Positions 57,083 through 64,000 of a DNA stretch of 64,000 nucleotides are shown piece after piece; position 1 is the first letter of the stretch, and each line of letters opens with the position of its first letter. The DNA comes from an uncultured Chthonomonadaceae bacterium (GTDB lineage Bacteria; Armatimonadota; Fimbriimonadia; Fimbriimonadales; Fimbriimonadaceae). The stretch lies in assembly GCA_946479035.1 (NCBI GenBank), contig CAMLDW010000007.1, positions 1-64,000 on the forward strand, written 5' to 3'. A program made the translations under genes and the position numbers. The notes under the pieces were generated by a model. It was given only the letters and a program-made list of their open reading frames with translations. It ran no database searches and was not told where the DNA came from.

Positions 57083-57949
57083 CTATCCGCGGAACGCCTT
57101 CTGCCAGGAGTCGATCGCGCCGCCCCAGAACGCGGAGACGAGCCTCTCTTCGTGGCACGCGATCTTTCTCACGACGCGCCCGAGGCTCTTGCGCGAGGCG
57201 GTGTGGACGAACAAGAAGTCTGGAGTCACGACGACGGCGAACGGCGCGTCGCGGTCCGCGACGACGTCGGTCGCGTCCGGGTGCGCCTGCGTCACCGTGC
57301 GCCAATCGATCTCGCCGCGGTCGGACGGAGGGTTCATGGTCGGCGGCTTTGCGGGCACGGCGAACTCCAGGCGGTCAGTCGGCGAGGCGAACGCGTTCAC
57401 GAACAGCCATTTGCCGGAATCGCGCACGTAACCCCAGTCGTCGACGCTCGGCGAGCCGGGCAGACTGAGCAAGCGCGCTGCGCTCGCGTTCTTCAGGCCC
57501 TCGGCGGCCGCCTGCCCGTACCGCGCCTTGTCGCTTTCGTTGAGGTCTTGCGTCAGAGGTACGGTGGAGCCGTCTGCGGCGTACGCGCGCCGATAGAGGT
57601 GTGAGTACGGAGCCTCGCCCGGCTGCGCGGCGTCGAACTCGATCCCGATGTAGGGCTGCGCGACCCACGAGACCCTAAACTTCCCTTCGAGCGGCGAGAG
57701 ACTGCCTTCGTACTCGAGCCCCTCTTTCGTTGTGCGGAACCGGTTGACGCCGAGCTTGGCCGGCCGCAGCAGAAGGCCCTGCTTGACGTCGCTGACGTAC
57801 GCCACTCCGCGCGTGGCGACGAGAACGGTCCTCAGACCGCCTTCGGGGTCGCGCAGGCCGATCAGCACGCCTTCGTCGATCGAAGACGCTTGTTGGACGA
57901 AGAGCGCTGCTAGCAGGGCGATCACGGCGTGCTCCACAGTCTGACGCAC
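57083..57949 (-). CDS. Secreted hypothetical protein
   Basis: The 288-residue product begins with a signal-like segment (HAVIALLAALFVQQASS) and continues as a beta-rich domain (VLIGLRDPEGGLRTVLVATRGVAYVSDVKQGLLLRPAKLGVNRFRTTKEGLEYEG) and a C-terminal part with short strands and VVTPDFLFVHTASRKSL. The repeated pattern of short strands and glycines hints at a propeller-like or sensor domain, but I recognise no family. The GTG start at 57949 has no good ribosome binding site. It lies 41 bases upstream of alaS on the same strand and could be cotranscribed with it. Confidence 0.6.
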   Translation of the reverse strand: MRQTVEHAVIALLAALFVQQASSIDEGVLIGLRDPEGGLRTVLVATRGVAYVSDVKQGLLLRPAKLGVNRFRTTKEGLEYEGSLSPLEGKFRVSWVAQPYIGIEFDAAQPGEAPYSHLYRRAYAADGSTVPLTQDLNESDKARYGQAAAEGLKNASAARLLSLPGSPSVDDWGYVRDSGKWLFVNAFASPTDRLEFAVPAKPPTMNPPSDRGEIDWRTVTQAHPDATDVVADRDAPFAVVVTPDFLFVHTASRKSLGRVVRKIACHEERLVSAFWGGAIDSWQKAFRG

Positions 57950-57986
57950 TGGCGCGGGCCGCAGGTACGCTCGGGCCCTAGCCGCG

Positions 57987-58322
57987 ATGGACTATTACGA
58001 CATCTGGGTGAACCTCAAGCCGGGCACGAACGACATGGAGTTCGTCAAGAGCGTGCGCGCTTACCTCGACCACATCGTCGCCTCCGGCAGCATGAACGGG
58101 TACAGGGTTCGGCGGCGCAAGTTCGGGTTCGGGCCGGACGGGCTGGGCGAGTTCAGCATCACTTTGAGCTTTGAGAGCCTGGCCAAGCTCGACCAGGCCT
58201 TTGCGGACATCGCGCGGCGGACCGGGGTGGTCGAGGACCTGCACCGCGCGGTCTACAGCAAGGTGACCGACTTCAAGGCCGCGCTCTACCGGGACTACCC
58301 CGACTCGGTCCGGGACGCGTGA
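57987..58322 (+). CDS. Small conserved-type hypothetical (DUF6614-like)
   Basis: The 111-residue protein is compact: YYDIWVNLKPGTNDMEFVKSVRAYLDHIVASG, then YRVRRRKFGFGPDGLGEFSITLSFESLAKLDQAFADIARR and a C-terminal SKVTDFKAALYRDYPD. It resembles short dimeric alpha-beta barrel (ferredoxin-like) proteins and, from memory, the DUF6614 group; I cannot confirm that. Its stop overlaps the start of the FAD enzyme (GTGA), so the two are translated together and may act together. Confidence 0.6.
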   Translation: MDYYDIWVNLKPGTNDMEFVKSVRAYLDHIVASGSMNGYRVRRRKFGFGPDGLGEFSITLSFESLAKLDQAFADIARRTGVVEDLHRAVYSKVTDFKAALYRDYPDSVRDA

Positions 58323-59884
58323 AAGAGCCCGACCTGCTGATCGTGGGTGGCGGGACCGGGGGGTGCGCCGCGGCGCTCGCCGCGTGTTCCTTGGGCCTGC
58401 GCGTGGTGATGACGGAGCCGACCGAGTGGATCGGAGGGCAGCTGACGTCGCAGTGCGTCCCGCCGGACGAGAACCCTTGGATCGAGGAGCGCGGGGGCAG
58501 TTCGCTCAGTTACGCGCGCTTTCGCGACGGCGTTCGGGCGCAGTATCGTGGGCACGAGTCCTTGACACTGGCCGCACGGAACGACGCGCAATTGAACCCC
58601 GGTGGAGGATGGGTGAGCAAGCTGTGCCACACGCCGAACATTGCGCACCGCGTCCTGCGCGGGATGCTGCAGACGTTTGTGGATGACGGCTCGTTAGATG
58701 TTCGTCTCCGCTGGCGCGTTGTCTCAGCGCACGTCACAGGTGACCGAGTGACCGCGGTCGAGTTTAGCGACGCACACAAAAAGACGCAGACGATCCAATC
58801 GAAGTTCTTCCTTGACGCGACGGAGACCGGCGATCTGCTGCCGATGACGGGAACGGAATACGTGGTCGGTGCAGAGAGCAAGCGCGACACCGGCGAGCCG
58901 CACGCGGTGGAGGGCGATCCGGAGCCGGACAACGTGCAGGGACTGACGTGGTGCGCGATCGTCGGATACGACCCGGGCGGAGACCACACGATCGAAAAGC
59001 CGGCGCAGTACGACTTCTGGCGCCGCTATGAGCCCGAGGGATGGCCGTGCGAGCTGCTTAGTTTCAAGATGCTGCACGTGCAGCGCGGCGAATTGATCGA
59101 CTTTCCGCTCTTCGGCAACAACGGCTTCAACCTCTTTACGTACCGCCAGATCGTCGACGGCACGAAGCACACCGACGGGCGCGAGGACGCGACGGTGATG
59201 AACTGGCCGATGAACGACTACTACGTCGGCTCGATCCTAGACCAGCCTGAGGAGCGCGTCGCCGAGCACCTGGAGGCCGCGCGGCAGCTCACGCTTTCGA
59301 TGCTCTACTGGTTGCAGACTGAGGCGCCGCGCCACGACGGGGGCACCGGCTACCCGGAGCTGAGGCTGCGCCCCGATCTGGCGGGCACTGCCGACGGGCT
59401 GGCAATGGCCCCTTACATTAGGGAGTCGAGGCGGATACGTGCAAGTTTTACGCTGTGCGAGCAGCACGTATCGGCTGAGTGCAACCCGGGCCTGGATCGG
59501 GCGCCTAGCTTTGAGGACAGCGTCGGAACCGGCGCCTACCGGATCGACCTGCACCCTTCGACCAACGGCCGGGGGACCGTAGACCTCTCGTCCCTGCCGT
59601 TCGAGATCCCGCTGGGCGCGCTCGTGCCTTTGCGGGCCCAGAACCTGGTGCCCGCCTGCAAAAACATCGGCACGACGCACATCACGAACGGCTGTTATCG
59701 CCTCCACCCGGTCGAGTGGAACATCGGCGAGGCGGCGGCGTGCCTGGCCGCGCACTGTCTTCGCAGTGGCTTCACCCCGCAACAGGTCTGTGGAGACCGC
59801 GATGGCGTTCGTGAGGTGCAACGGCTGCTCGAGCAGCAGGGCGTGCCGCTCACGTGGGGCGAGCTTCCCATGCGCGCGCTCTGA
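58319..59884 (+). CDS. FAD-dependent oxidoreductase
   Basis: The 521-residue flavoprotein opens with the dinucleotide motif DLLIVGGGTGGCAAALAACSLGLRVVMTEPTEWIGGQLTSQ, continues with a second nucleotide-contacting segment KFFLDATETGDLLPMTG, and closes with the FAD-ring region PACKNIGTTHITNGCYRLHPVEWNIGEAAACLAAHCL. This is the PF12831-type FAD-dependent oxidoreductase family, common in soil and freshwater bacteria and often linked to carbohydrate loci; substrate unknown. Conserved residues RESRRI and CEQHV lie in the middle. It overlaps the small upstream gene and abuts convergent lpxC with no gap. Confidence 0.85.
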   Translation: MKEPDLLIVGGGTGGCAAALAACSLGLRVVMTEPTEWIGGQLTSQCVPPDENPWIEERGGSSLSYARFRDGVRAQYRGHESLTLAARNDAQLNPGGGWVSKLCHTPNIAHRVLRGMLQTFVDDGSLDVRLRWRVVSAHVTGDRVTAVEFSDAHKKTQTIQSKFFLDATETGDLLPMTGTEYVVGAESKRDTGEPHAVEGDPEPDNVQGLTWCAIVGYDPGGDHTIEKPAQYDFWRRYEPEGWPCELLSFKMLHVQRGELIDFPLFGNNGFNLFTYRQIVDGTKHTDGREDATVMNWPMNDYYVGSILDQPEERVAEHLEAARQLTLSMLYWLQTEAPRHDGGTGYPELRLRPDLAGTADGLAMAPYIRESRRIRASFTLCEQHVSAECNPGLDRAPSFEDSVGTGAYRIDLHPSTNGRGTVDLSSLPFEIPLGALVPLRAQNLVPACKNIGTTHITNGCYRLHPVEWNIGEAAACLAAHCLRSGFTPQQVCGDRDGVREVQRLLEQQGVPLTWGELPMRAL

Positions 59885-60691
59885 TCAAGCGAACGAGACG
59901 TGCTCTCGCAGTTTCACTGCGGCGGCGACGTTCGTGCGGTGGCCGCTGCGCTGCGCGACGACGCGCAGTAGCGTCGGGGGAACGCCGGCGAGGTAGACGT
60001 CACCGATCAGGTCGAGCAGCTTGTGCCGCGCCGGTTCGTCTTCGAACAGCACTTTGTTCTCATACCCTGCCTTGCCGATGACGAACGCGGTCGTCTCGTC
60101 GAGCCCTTTGCCAAGGCCCGCCGCTCGCACCATCTCCATCTCTTCGGCGAGCGCGAACGTCCTCGCGCGCGAGACCTCGTCCACGAACGATGAGCGCGCG
60201 AAGGAAAACTCAAAGGGCTGCGACCCGGGCCACCGCTCTCCAAGCTCGTACTCGTAGCGCCACAGGCCGTCTCCTGCAGAGACCGCGATCTTCACGTCGC
60301 CTTCGACATGGTAGACGCGCGCGAACGGGCCGTGGACCTCGCGATCGCCGATCGTGGTCAGGCCCGTTTGCAAGATGTGGTCGCAATACTCGCGCGCGGC
60401 GCCGTCCATCGCGGGCATCTCCTCGCCGTCAACCTCGACCTCCGCGTCGGTCACTCCGAGCCCGGCGAACGCGGCCATCAGGTGCTCGACCGTCGAGACC
60501 TCGCCGAGGCGCGTGCAGCGCGAGGTGTCGGTCACGTTCTCCGGCGTCGCGGCCCAGCGCGACCCTCCGCGTCGAAACCAGAGCCCCTTTTCCGACGGGT
60601 GCACGAAGGCCCTCACGGGAAGCCCCGAGTGGAGACCTCTCCCTTCAAAGACGGCCTCCTGAGTCAAGGTCTTGCGCAAGAACCTACTCAT
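59885..60691 (-). CDS. lpxC: UDP-3-O-acyl-N-acetylglucosamine deacetylase
   Basis: Committed zinc-dependent step of lipid A synthesis. The 268-residue protein shows the LpxC motifs FEGRGLHSGLPVRAFV, the VSTVEHLMAAFAGLGV helix with the zinc-binding His, EMPAMDGAA in the two-lobe fold, and FEDEPARHKLLDLIGDVYLAG carrying the catalytic HKxLDxxGD motif. Length is slightly short of the 300 usual. It is the last gene of the bamA-skp-lpxD-lpxC unit; fabZ and lpxA, often found here, are not in the window. Start overlaps the lpxD stop region by 8 bases. Confidence 0.96.
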   Translation of the reverse strand: MSRFLRKTLTQEAVFEGRGLHSGLPVRAFVHPSEKGLWFRRGGSRWAATPENVTDTSRCTRLGEVSTVEHLMAAFAGLGVTDAEVEVDGEEMPAMDGAAREYCDHILQTGLTTIGDREVHGPFARVYHVEGDVKIAVSAGDGLWRYEYELGERWPGSQPFEFSFARSSFVDEVSRARTFALAEEMEMVRAAGLGKGLDETTAFVIGKAGYENKVLFEDEPARHKLLDLIGDVYLAGVPPTLLRVVAQRSGHRTNVAAAVKLREHVSFA

Positions 60692-61724
60692 TCCGCCGCA
60701 GGGCCTCGACCTCTTCCTCGAGCTGTTTGATGCGCTTAAAGACCTCCGGAAGGCGCGCTTGCAGTGCCATGAGGCGCAGGGCGGAGCTCAATGGTAAGGG
60801 CGGCAGGCCGAGGTATTGCCCAGCATCGACGATGTCCTGGAAAACTCCGCTCCGACCGCCGATCACCACATCGTCTGTGATCGTGACGTGGTCCGAGACG
60901 GCCACGTGACCGCCGAGCGCAGCGCGGTCCCCGACGATAGAGCTTCCTCCGATTCCTACGAGCGCCGCGAGGACGCTGTCCGCGCCCACCGCGACGTTGT
61001 GACCGATCTGAACGAGGTTGTCGAGCTTCGTGCCGCTGCCGACGCGCGTGTCGCCGCACGTCGCGCGGTCGACGCAAGAGTTGGCGCCGATCTCGACTTC
61101 GTCGCCGATCACCACGCCGCCGACCTGCGGCACCTTCTGCTGGCGCTCTCCGTCCCACGCAAAACCAAACCCGTCTGCGCCCAGCACCGCGCCGGAGTGC
61201 ACCACGCAGCGCGCACCGAGCACGACGTCCTGGTACAACACCGCGTGCGGGAACACGACGCACCCTTCGCCCAAGCGGCAGTTCTCTCCGACATAGGCGA
61301 ACGGGTACACGCGGCAACCGGCGGAGACCACCGCGTCTTTTTCCACGACGGCGTACGCGCCGACGGAGGCAGACGGATCTACTCTCGCCAGCGGCGACAC
61401 GATCGCGCTCGGGTGGACTCCGGGCGGCAAGGGCAAGGGCCGCACCATCTGCGCGAGCAAGAGGCCGAACGCTGCGCGCGGGGAGTCGACGCAAACTACG
61501 GGCTTTTCGATCGCGCCCGTACCCTTACCGACGATCAGCGCACCGACTCCCGACGAGACACATCGCGCGAGGTACTTTTCGTTCTCTGCGAACGTGATCC
61601 CTTGCGGATCGTCCGACCCCGCCGGAACCGCGCGCAGCACGACGAAGTCGGCAGGGCCGCGCAGCTCGCCACCGACGAGCGAGGCGACCTGCCCTAGGGT
61701 CCAACCTTGTACTTGAGTCTCCAT
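60684..61724 (-). CDS. lpxD: UDP-3-O-acylglucosamine N-acyltransferase
   Basis: Third step of lipid A synthesis; transfers an acyl chain to the amine of UDP-3-acyl-glucosamine. The 346-residue protein has the N-terminal uridine-binding domain (WTLGQVASLVGGELRGPADFVVLRA..NEKYLARCVSSGVGALIVG) and a left-handed beta-helix of hexapeptide repeats (HPSAIVSPLARVDPSASVGAYAVVEKDAVV, VLGADGFGFAWDGERQQKVPQVGGVVIGDEVEIGANSCV), with QIGHNVAVG containing the catalytic-type His. A final helix ends ALQARLPEVFKRIKQLEEEVEALRRNE. It overlaps lpxC by 8 bases and the upstream lipoprotein gene by 31. Confidence 0.96.
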   Translation of the reverse strand: METQVQGWTLGQVASLVGGELRGPADFVVLRAVPAGSDDPQGITFAENEKYLARCVSSGVGALIVGKGTGAIEKPVVCVDSPRAAFGLLLAQMVRPLPLPPGVHPSAIVSPLARVDPSASVGAYAVVEKDAVVSAGCRVYPFAYVGENCRLGEGCVVFPHAVLYQDVVLGARCVVHSGAVLGADGFGFAWDGERQQKVPQVGGVVIGDEVEIGANSCVDRATCGDTRVGSGTKLDNLVQIGHNVAVGADSVLAALVGIGGSSIVGDRAALGGHVAVSDHVTITDDVVIGGRSGVFQDIVDAGQYLGLPPLPLSSALRLMALQARLPEVFKRIKQLEEEVEALRRNE

Positions 61725-62722
61725 TCGACAAACTGCTGCGTCACGTTCCGCCCCTTGCGCGGGTCTGTCGTCAGCCGGTAGCCATAGGCTTTGAGGAAGA
61801 CCTGGAGCTGGGCCTGGACGTCGGAGCGCGTCTCGCCCGGCGCGGCGCCTTGGCCGCTGGGCGGGACGGACACAGGCCCGGAGTTTACTGTCGAAGAGGC
61901 CCCCGGCACGGGCGCGAGCTTCGCCTCGGGGTCGAGAGCGGTGTGCTCCAGCACCGCCAGAGCGTTCGCGGCGACCGCCTCAGACTCCCTCCTGGCCCTT
62001 TCTACCGCATCCAGGCGCATCGCCGTGCCCGTCGCGGCGATCTCCCCGAGGCGCTGGGCCTTGCGCCTTTCTATCTCGGTCATGCGCGAGGAGACTTCGG
62101 CGTCGTAGGCCTTGTCGAGCGCCTCGAGATGTGCGCGGACCGCTTTGGCGGCCTCAAACCTCTTCGTGGCGGCCAGGTTCTCCGGCAGCGGCACCTTGAC
62201 GGAGTTCGGGTCAGGGTCTGGGAAGCCGACCAGCTTCACGAGGGCGTAGCGCAGCGGCTCCTCCTTCTCGGCGTGGGCCACAAAGAGGTCGTGCAGCTCT
62301 GCGAGCGCCGAGTCCACCCACTGCGCGTATGAAGCCTTGAGCGCCGTCTGCTCGGTCTGCTCGTAGAGCTTGGCCTCTTCGAGGTATGCCAGCTTCAGCC
62401 TCTCCAGCACCGACTGCGCGGCCTGCTCCTGCGCCTTTTTGTAGACGTCGAGCGCCTCTTGGGCGCGCCGCTCGGCCGAACCGATCATCAGGTCCTGCCC
62501 TGAGAGGTCTGGGATGCTCTGTTGGATCGAGTAGCCGTCCGCGCGGAACGAGCCGTCCGCCTGCGGGCGCGCGCCCTGCATCAGTTTGACCGAGCCAACG
62601 TCCACATAGACAAGTTCGGGGCCGGGAGAACACCCCCAGGCCCCGGAAAGGACAGCCAGCGCGAGGACCGCGCTACTTTTCCGCTTCCTTGATCGCGTCC
62701 GCCGTGATGTCGTTTGCTGCAT
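61694..62722 (-). CDS. Skp/OmpH-like lipoprotein
   Basis: The 342-residue product has a basic n-region and lipoprotein-type signal (RKRKSSAVLALAVLSGAWGC, Cys31 in AWGC). The mature part starts GPELVYVDVGSVKLMQGARP, resembling the VYVDxxxVxxxS opening of OmpH/Skp, followed by a long helical arm (RRAQEALDVYKKAQEQAAQSVLERLKLAYLEEAKLYEQTEQTAL, YDAEVSSRMTEIERRKAQRLGEIAA), again Skp-like, and a Pro/Ser-rich stretch before a C-terminal domain. It lies between skp and lpxD. Its ATG at 62722 overlaps skp by 50 bases. An alternative is an unrelated coiled-coil lipoprotein; identity is inferred. Confidence 0.65.
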   Translation of the reverse strand: MQQTTSRRTRSRKRKSSAVLALAVLSGAWGCSPGPELVYVDVGSVKLMQGARPQADGSFRADGYSIQQSIPDLSGQDLMIGSAERRAQEALDVYKKAQEQAAQSVLERLKLAYLEEAKLYEQTEQTALKASYAQWVDSALAELHDLFVAHAEKEEPLRYALVKLVGFPDPDPNSVKVPLPENLAATKRFEAAKAVRAHLEALDKAYDAEVSSRMTEIERRKAQRLGEIAATGTAMRLDAVERARRESEAVAANALAVLEHTALDPEAKLAPVPGASSTVNSGPVSVPPSGQGAAPGETRSDVQAQLQVFLKAYGYRLTTDPRKGRNVTQQFVEWRLKYKVGP

Positions 62723-63314
62723 AGACGACTGCAGAGGAGGAGAAGACGATCGTGTACCCCTTGGCCTTGGCGACGGTCTTGGCCGCCGTGGCCGCCCTGG
62801 CGATCGCGTCGTCTTGCGCGTCCTGTGCCAACTTGCCGAAGTCAGTCTCAAAGTCGCTCTGGAACGACGCAACGACGTCCGGCGCGGCCTGATAGAGCTT
62901 TGTGTACTCCATCAGTTGTTGTCGCTCCGCCTCGGTGGGGTTGGTCAGTTGGCTCAACCTGTCGTACTCCTTCGCGGCCGCGATCACCGACGACTTGAGC
63001 GAGTCGAGCTCTGTCTTCTCGGCGTCTGTCTTGGTGTCCTTCAGCTCCAGTTCGCGCAGCCGCCCCGCCTGTGAGACGGTGATGACGCGCTGTTGGAGGA
63101 TGAAGTTGAGCACGGCCAGGCGCGCGCTTCGTGCGGCCTCGACCTTGGTCTGGGTCTCCTTGCTGATCTTGCTGCTAAGGATGACCTGTCGCAGGTCCAC
63201 CATTCCAAACTTCTCCTTCGTGTCTTGGAAGCCGCTGCCCAACATGACCCCGGCCAGGAGTGCACTGATCAGCCAACCCGCGTAAGACGTCGTTATTCCT
63301 TTCCGTGTGCTCAT
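62673..63314 (-). CDS. skp: OmpH/Skp-family periplasmic chaperone
   Basis: Holds unfolded outer-membrane proteins in the periplasm. The 213-residue protein has a signal anchor (GWLISALLAGVMLGSGF), the OmpH start KEKFGMVDLRQVILSSKISKETQTKVEAA, two long helices forming the jellyfish arms (LRELELKDTKTDAEKTELDSLKSSVIAAAKEYDRLSQL) and the C-terminal strand segment KGYTIVFSSSAVVYAANDITADAIKEAEK. It is encoded 10 bases after bamA, the conserved order. ATG at 63314 chosen; longer versions lose the signal peptide. Confidence 0.9.
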   Translation of the reverse strand: MSTRKGITTSYAGWLISALLAGVMLGSGFQDTKEKFGMVDLRQVILSSKISKETQTKVEAARSARLAVLNFILQQRVITVSQAGRLRELELKDTKTDAEKTELDSLKSSVIAAAKEYDRLSQLTNPTEAERQQLMEYTKLYQAAPDVVASFQSDFETDFGKLAQDAQDDAIARAATAAKTVAKAKGYTIVFSSSAVVYAANDITADAIKEAEK

Positions 63315-63324
63315 GTCTGTTTTC

Positions 63325-64000
63325 CTAGAAGCTGCTCCCGAACGCGAAGTGCGTGCGGCTGCCGCCCTGCTCGTTGAACGCAAAGTCGATCCGGATCGGG
63401 CCGATCGGTGTCCTGAACGACACTCCGAGCCCGTAACCGAGGTGGAAATCCATCGAGCTCGTCTGCGTGAACGACCCGATCGCAGGGTACCCGCCCCACG
63501 CGCCGCCGTAGTCCGTAAACGCCACGACGCTGAAGTTGCTCTGGATCGGGTAGCGGTATTCGAGCGTCGTGACGAACGACTGCTTGCCCCAGAAGCGCTG
63601 GTTCTGCCACCCGCGCACGGACCCGAGCCCTCCCACGAACATCTGCTCGAAGAAAGGCACGTCGCCGGTGATGATGCCGTAGGTCGCCTTGAACGCCGTC
63701 ACCGGGCGCGCCGCGGTGATCGGCGTGTCGGGGGGCTTGGTCGGCGACCAGTATTTGCGAAACTCGAGCGTGGTGCGAAGGTAGTAGTTCGGGCCGAGGA
63801 TGCTGTCGAAGGTCGAGACCGAGCCGCCGATCTTGGTGATGTTGCTGAAGCTCGGCTCGACGACGAGGCTCATCATCTGGCCGCGGAACGGGTCGAGCGA
63901 CGGGTGTCGCGTGTCCTTGTCGACGCCGAAGCGCAGATTGAAGAGGTCGCCGTCCTGCTGCACGAACGTCGCCGTGCTCGAAGTGTCGAGGTTGATCGAC
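63325..64000 (-). CDS. bamA: BamA/Omp85 outer-membrane assembly protein, C-terminal part
   Basis: The frame continues past the window edge; 225 C-terminal residues are visible. They are an Omp85 beta barrel: alternating strands (MMSLVVEPSFSNI, YYLRTTLEFRKYW), the loop-6 signature GGLGSVRGWQNQRF (VRGW), aromatic-rich strands and a terminal Phe (FAFGSSF), the beta-signal. It inserts beta-barrel proteins into the outer membrane. It heads the leftward envelope unit bamA-skp-lipoprotein-lpxD-lpxC. A TamA or other Omp85 member is possible without the POTRA domains, but the skp/lpxD context favours BamA. Confidence 0.9.
   Translation of the reverse strand, partial: SINLDTSSTATFVQQDGDLFNLRFGVDKDTRHPSLDPFRGQMMSLVVEPSFSNITKIGGSVSTFDSILGPNYYLRTTLEFRKYWSPTKPPDTPITAARPVTAFKATYGIITGDVPFFEQMFVGGLGSVRGWQNQRFWGKQSFVTTLEYRYPIQSNFSVVAFTDYGGAWGGYPAIGSFTQTSSMDFHLGYGLGVSFRTPIGPIRIDFAFNEQGGSRTHFAFGSSF

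Overview
The window is a 64 kb piece of a GC-rich chromosome from a diderm, flagellated, rod-type bacterium. Evidence for an outer membrane with lipid A is direct: bamA (3' end), a Skp/OmpH gene, lpxD, lpxC and a Kdo-transferase (waaA) are all present, together with L- and P-ring flagellar genes (flgH, flgI) and mreBCD. The set of genes, the many GTG/TTG starts and the apparent leaderless starts are reminiscent of Armatimonadota (Fimbriimonadia), but that assignment is an inference from memory of gene content, not a database result. I see no phage, insertion sequence, CRISPR array or plasmid function; this looks like core chromosome with one polysaccharide locus. No gap between genes exceeds 300 bases.

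Layout. 1-16.7 kb: mixed housekeeping and secreted functions (folE2, glcF, ribH, a GH78 glycosidase, a nucleotidyltransferase, a large secreted zinc protease, tRNA-Arg(TCT), waaA, a metallophosphoesterase, a metzincin-like protease, a Gfo/Idh oxidoreductase, prfA, a slipin and an M50-like protease). 16.9-25.5 kb: a co-directional flagellar operon flgF-flgG-flgA-flgH-flgI-flgJ-flgN-flgK-flgL-fliW-csrA, building the distal rod, P and L rings, hook-filament junction and the FliW/CsrA control pair. The flgA product carries an extra N-terminal domain that resembles the core of the neighbouring FlgG. 25.5-38.2 kb: ribF, several anchored or secreted hypotheticals, an M48 protease, a ceramidase-like protein, an Ig-like membrane protein, purH, mreBCD, a glutamate-family dehydrogenase and tRNA-Leu(GAG).

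38.3-50.5 kb: a nine-gene, tightly overlapping Wzx/Wzy-type exopolysaccharide operon read leftward: Wza-like exporter, Wzz-like chain-length protein, flippase, polymerase, a fused double glycosyltransferase, three enzymes that convert UDP-GlcNAc to a UDP-2-acetamido-2,6-dideoxy-L-hexose, and a final glycosyltransferase. No initiating phosphoglycosyltransferase or tyrosine kinase is in the window. 50.6-64 kb: metF, a GH4 glycosidase with a phased operator-like repeat array upstream, a kinase-like APH protein, alaS with an unusual in-frame insertion, two hypotheticals, an FAD oxidoreductase, and the lpxC-lpxD-lipoprotein-skp-bamA envelope operon read leftward.

Cross-cutting signals: at least six genes start 6-8 bases after a -10-like hexamer with no ribosome binding site (probable leaderless mRNAs); two families of short dispersed repeats occur, one of which (29 bases identical in two places 53 kb apart) lies inside the glcF reading frame as well as beside the alaS stop codon.
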